15,481 nt of DNA from Chloroflexota bacterium (lineage in GTDB: Bacteria > Chloroflexota > Anaerolineae > CG2-30-64-16), in assembly GCA_029555885.1 (NCBI GenBank), contig JAKPQT010000412.1:1-15481 (forward strand), written 5' to 3'. The notes under the pieces are model-generated. The model ran no database searches and was not told the origin of the DNA. It worked only from the letters and a program-made list of their open reading frames with translations. Below, piece by piece: positions 12,602 to 15,481 of the stretch. Numbering within the stretch: position 1 is the stretch's first letter; each line of letters begins with the position of its first letter. A program made the position numbers and the translations under genes.

Positions 12602-14128
12602 ATGACTACGATCACTGTCCAAAACCCATCCGAGGTGCGGCCGCGCGCGGCCATGCGTGAGTCGTCCCGGTCGTATGCCACCGTCATCCTGCTGCTGATC
12701 CTGGTCGCCGCGAGCGCGCTGCGCTTCTATCGACTGGGCGAGGGCCTGTGGCTGGACGAAATCATCACCGATTACGAATACGTGCGCCTGCCATATCACG
12801 AGATCATCACGACGTACGACTCAGAGAACCAGCACTTCCTGTACACGCTCATAGCGCGGGCAGCCTATGACCTCTTCGGTCCCAGCCCGTGGGCGCTGCG
12901 GCTGCCCGCGGCCCTGTTCGGCATCGGGAGCCTCACGGCCCTGTATTTCCTGGCGCGACGCGTCACGAGCGTCTCGGAAGGGCTGCTGGCAACTGCGCTG
13001 CTGGCCTTCTCCTATCATCACATCTGGTTCAGCCAGAATGCACGCGGCTATTCGGGCCTGCTGTTCTGGACGCTGCTCTCCAGTTGGACGCTGTTGGCCG
13101 CGCTCCAGACGGGCCGCATCCGGTACTGGCTGGCCTTTGCGGCGGCAGGCGCGCTCGGCCTTTACACCCACATGACGATGGTCTTCGTGGTATTCGGGCA
13201 GGCCGCGGTGGCGGCGCTCTGGCTGTTCAACCAACGCGCCGAGGCCGCCGCGCTGCTTCGCGGCATGCTGCTCGGTTTCAGCGGCGCGGCCGGTCTGAGC
13301 CTGCTGCTCTATGCGCCGGTGCTGCCTCACCTGCTCCGGGGGCTGGGGCGTGAGCCGAGCGTCGTCGGGGAATGGAAGAGCCCGCTGTGGACGTTGAGCG
13401 AACTGCTGCGGGGCCTGAACATCGGGTTTGCGGGCGGCCTCGCTGCACTGGTCGCGCTCGTCGTCGTCGCGGCCGGGCTGTTAAGCTATCTCCGGCGGCA
13501 ACCTGCAATCGTCGTGCTGCTCGGCGTGCCGGTGCTGGCAGGTGCGCTGGTCGTCATCGGTATGGGGCATCACCTCTGGCCGCGGTTCTTCTACTTCGCC
13601 TTCGGCTTCGGCGCCCTGGTCCTGGTGCGAGGGGCCTTCCTGACCGGCCAATGGATCACCGGCTGGCTCGCCCGGCAGCGTCCTGGTCGGCTGGCCGTTA
13701 ACCCCGCCTGGGGTGGGGTTGCCGTCTGCCTGGTGTTGATCGTCGCGGCGGCCGCCTCCACACCCAAGGTTTACGGACCCAAGCAGGATTACGAAGGGGC
13801 CATGGCTTTCGTTACAGAGCAGCGCCAGCCCGGGGATGCGGTTGTGACCGCAAGCATCGCGGCGCTGCCCTACAAGAACTACTTTCACACCGATTGGCAA
13901 GTCATCGAGGACGTCGCCGTCCTGAATGCAACGCGCGACAGCGCCGCCCGCACCTGGTTTGTCTATACGTTCCCGCCCGTCCTCCAGGCCGTCCTGCCTG
14001 AGGTGATGGCCAGCCTCAATCGAGACTTTGAAGAGGTAGCCCGCTTTGAGGGCACGGTCAGCGGCGGGACGATCTACGTGCTCCGTGCGGACAAAAGTTC
14101 ACTCGCATCTGCAAGTAACGCAAGGTAG
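12602..14128 (+). CDS. GT-C membrane glycosyltransferase (PMT/ArnT-like)
   Basis: A 508-residue polytopic membrane protein with around ten hydrophobic helices from residue 26 on, followed by a soluble C-terminal part (about 390-508). The first extracytoplasmic loop starts GLWLDEI with the acidic pair D52-E53, the catalytic hallmark of GT-C enzymes. ENQHFLYTL (75-83), ALRLPAALFG (98-107) and WFSQNARGYSGLLF (142-155) follow, as in the PMT_2 (dolichyl-phosphate mannosyltransferase-like) family. Such enzymes use polyprenyl-phosphate sugars on the outer face of the membrane. The ATG lies 36 bases after the previous gene; its ribosome site is weak. The next gene, a polyprenyl-phosphate sugar synthase type, would supply the donor. 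Confidence 0.92.
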   Translation: MTTITVQNPSEVRPRAAMRESSRSYATVILLLILVAASALRFYRLGEGLWLDEIITDYEYVRLPYHEIITTYDSENQHFLYTLIARAAYDLFGPSPWALRLPAALFGIGSLTALYFLARRVTSVSEGLLATALLAFSYHHIWFSQNARGYSGLLFWTLLSSWTLLAALQTGRIRYWLAFAAAGALGLYTHMTMVFVVFGQAAVAALWLFNQRAEAAALLRGMLLGFSGAAGLSLLLYAPVLPHLLRGLGREPSVVGEWKSPLWTLSELLRGLNIGFAGGLAALVALVVVAAGLLSYLRRQPAIVVLLGVPVLAGALVVIGMGHHLWPRFFYFAFGFGALVLVRGAFLTGQWITGWLARQRPGRLAVNPAWGGVAVCLVLIVAAAASTPKVYGPKQDYEGAMAFVTEQRQPGDAVVTASIAALPYKNYFHTDWQVIEDVAVLNATRDSAARTWFVYTFPPVLQAVLPEVMASLNRDFEEVARFEGTVSGGTIYVLRADKSSLASASNAR

Positions 14129-14138
14129 TGTGAAGAAA

Positions 14139-15137
14139 ATGAAGAGTAAAATCGAGGGCGTGACGATGATTATCCCGGCCTACAACGAGGGGCTGGGAGT
14201 CGCGGCGCAGATCGAGGCGGTGCGCACTGCGTTGCGCGGACACGGGATTCCGCACGAGATCCTGGTGGTAGACGACGCATCACAGGACAACACCTCCGAT
14301 GAGGCGCTGCGGGCCAGCGCACGCGTGCTGCGGCATCTTGAGAACCGCGGCTACGGCGCCTCCATCAAGGCAGGCATCGACGCGGCGACCTACGACACCG
14401 TCGGCATCATCGACGCAGACTGCACCTACCCCGCGGACCAACTGCCGGTCATGCTGGACCTGCTCGCAGAGGCGGATATGGTCGTCGGAGCGCGCACCGG
14501 CCAGAACGTGCAGATTCCGCTCGTGCGTCGGCCCGCCAAGTGGGTGCTCACCCGCCTCGCTGCCATCATTGCCGGCCGCGCCATCCCCGACCTCAACTCC
14601 GGGCTGCGCGTCTTTCGCCGCCACACCATCCGGCAATACTTCCCGATCCTGTCCAACCGCTTCTCGTTCACCACGACGTCCACCCTCGCGCTGCTGGCCG
14701 ATGAGTATCGCGTCGTCTATCACCCCATCGACTACTATGCGCGGGTCGGCCAGTCGAAGATCGTGCCGCGACACTTCATGGACTTCATCATGCTGGTGTT
14801 CCGCATGGCAATGCTCTTCCAGCCGATGAAGATCTTCGTACCGCTGGCGCTGGCCGTCGGCGGCTTCGGCATGTTCAAGGTCATCTTCGACATTCTTTCG
14901 TTCTTCCCCCGCACCGGGAAATGGGGCTGGGACATGCTGTTCCAGCCGGTCCTGTCCACCTCAGCGGTGCTCCTGCTGCTCGTCGGCCTGCAACTCCTGC
15001 TCATCGGCATGGTGGCAGACGGCGCGCTGCGGCGGATCGCGCAGCACAACGGGCCGCTGGTTCCCTCCTACGGCGCGCGCATCATGGAGCAGAGTCCACT
15101 GGCCGAACCGGCCTTGCAGGAGGAACCGGCAGCATGA
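14139..15137 (+). CDS. Polyprenyl-phosphate glycosyltransferase (DPM1/GtrB-like GT2)
   Basis: A 332-residue GT2 protein. It has MIIPAYNEG (10-18), ILVVDDASQDNTS (41-53) with D45-D46, ENRGYGASIKAGI (68-80), the metal site IIDADCTYP (90-98), and DLNSGLRVFRR (151-161), which is typical of dolichyl/undecaprenyl-phosphate sugar transferases. YYARVGQSKI (199-208) is the family's usual C-terminal site. Two hydrophobic helices (about 232-256 and 272-292) anchor it. The expected reaction is transfer of a sugar from a nucleotide to polyprenyl phosphate. The chosen ATG lies 11 bases after the previous stop; an in-frame GTG at 14130 is an alternative. The stop overlaps the next start as ATGA, so the genes are translationally coupled. 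Confidence 0.93.
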   Translation: MKSKIEGVTMIIPAYNEGLGVAAQIEAVRTALRGHGIPHEILVVDDASQDNTSDEALRASARVLRHLENRGYGASIKAGIDAATYDTVGIIDADCTYPADQLPVMLDLLAEADMVVGARTGQNVQIPLVRRPAKWVLTRLAAIIAGRAIPDLNSGLRVFRRHTIRQYFPILSNRFSFTTTSTLALLADEYRVVYHPIDYYARVGQSKIVPRHFMDFIMLVFRMAMLFQPMKIFVPLALAVGGFGMFKVIFDILSFFPRTGKWGWDMLFQPVLSTSAVLLLLVGLQLLLIGMVADGALRRIAQHNGPLVPSYGARIMEQSPLAEPALQEEPAA

Positions 15138-15481
15138 AGGTAACACTCGCCCGGCCCAATGCCCTCAGGGTGGCGCTGTTCAGCGGGCTTGTTCTGCATA
15201 AAGTCGTCTGGGAGGTGCTGCGGCTGCGGGATCAGACGGCTACGGGTCCAGCCGCCCAATCCGGCACAGCACAACCGGCCATGAAGCAGATTACCAAGAA
15301 GGCGAAAGGGGCTTTCCTGCTGGGGCTACTGGGACAGACCCTCTTTATCACCGCATTTCCCATCTCGGCCCGGCCCGCCCGGATTCGGGCCGTGGGCGGG
15401 CTGCTCTTCCTGGCCGGTCTGGCAACGGCCATTGCGGGGCGAGTCGCGCTCGGCCAGAGTTGGAGCAACATCGAAGACGCC
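15134..15481 (+). CDS. ICMT-like membrane protein (3' end beyond the window)
   Basis: The first 116 residues are visible. It starts at an ATG overlapping the previous stop (ATGA). The visible part has a short N-terminus with a hydrophobic stretch, a polar Ala/Gln-rich linker (about 35-55), and two hydrophobic helices (about 59-76 and 84-101) followed by GRVALGQSWS. The last phrase, a membrane helix then R-x-x-LG-x-x-WS, is the pattern of isoprenylcysteine carboxyl methyltransferase (ICMT/PEMT-like) proteins just before their catalytic C-terminal part, which lies outside the window. A membrane methyltransferase acting on a lipid or lipid-linked product is therefore possible, but the catalytic residues cannot be seen. 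Confidence 0.6.
   Translation, partial: MKVTLARPNALRVALFSGLVLHKVVWEVLRLRDQTATGPAAQSGTAQPAMKQITKKAKGAFLLGLLGQTLFITAFPISARPARIRAVGGLLFLAGLATAIAGRVALGQSWSNIEDA

Noticed and set aside
1..15481. CRISPR array, tRNA or rRNA genes, insertion sequence or phage module
   Set aside because: No regularly spaced repeats, no tRNA-like arm pattern, no transposase or integrase motif and no phage protein were seen on either strand.

Overview
The window is GC-rich, tightly packed bacterial chromosome with 13 complete protein genes, two genes cut by the window ends (a HAD hydrolase at the left, an isoprenylcysteine-methyltransferase-like membrane protein at the right) and one candidate leader peptide. No rRNA, tRNA, CRISPR array, transposase, phage or plasmid gene was seen. 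The gene mix and the interspersed palindromes suggest a free-living bacterium, perhaps Chloroflexota (Anaerolineae-like). That placement is a tentative inference, since no marker gene is present.

Layout. Bases 1-2202 (minus strand) hold a DUF554 membrane protein, a P-loop kinase with an acidic tail and a HAD hydrolase, probably one operon. Divergent from it, 2342-4305 (plus) holds an 8-oxoguanine-deaminase/ATZ-TRZ type amidohydrolase followed at once by a Ppx/GppA-type HD-domain protein. Convergent to those, 4367-6097 (minus) is an ABC-F ATPase. Its roughly 160-base leader (6098-6260) carries a consensus promoter, a possible leaderless leader peptide and two terminator-like hairpins that can rearrange. 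Bases 6516-7217 (plus) encode a glycine-rich repeat protein with a classic terminator. Bases 7392-9163 (plus) encode a CoA-pyrophosphatase-type Nudix hydrolase and a quinone-oxidoreductase-type MDR enzyme. Bases 9160-10881 (minus) encode a DUF488 protein and a beta-propeller lactonase. Bases 11375-15481 (plus) form a glycosyltransferase operon (GT2, GT-C, polyprenyl-phosphate-type GT2, ICMT-like) behind a strong promoter and a roughly 315-base untranslated leader.

How the genes work together. The last cluster looks like a lipid-linked sugar pathway: the DPM1/GtrB-like GT2 would load a sugar on polyprenyl phosphate, the GT-C enzyme would transfer it across the membrane, and the first GT2 would build on the product. 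The middle of the window holds housekeeping or damage-control enzymes: deaminase, Nudix, lactonase and oxidoreductase.

The most unusual material is non-coding. The ABC-F leader looks like a translation-sensing transcription attenuator. At least five imperfect palindromes sit between genes; several touch or supply the stop codon of the adjoining gene, and one also holds a near-consensus promoter.
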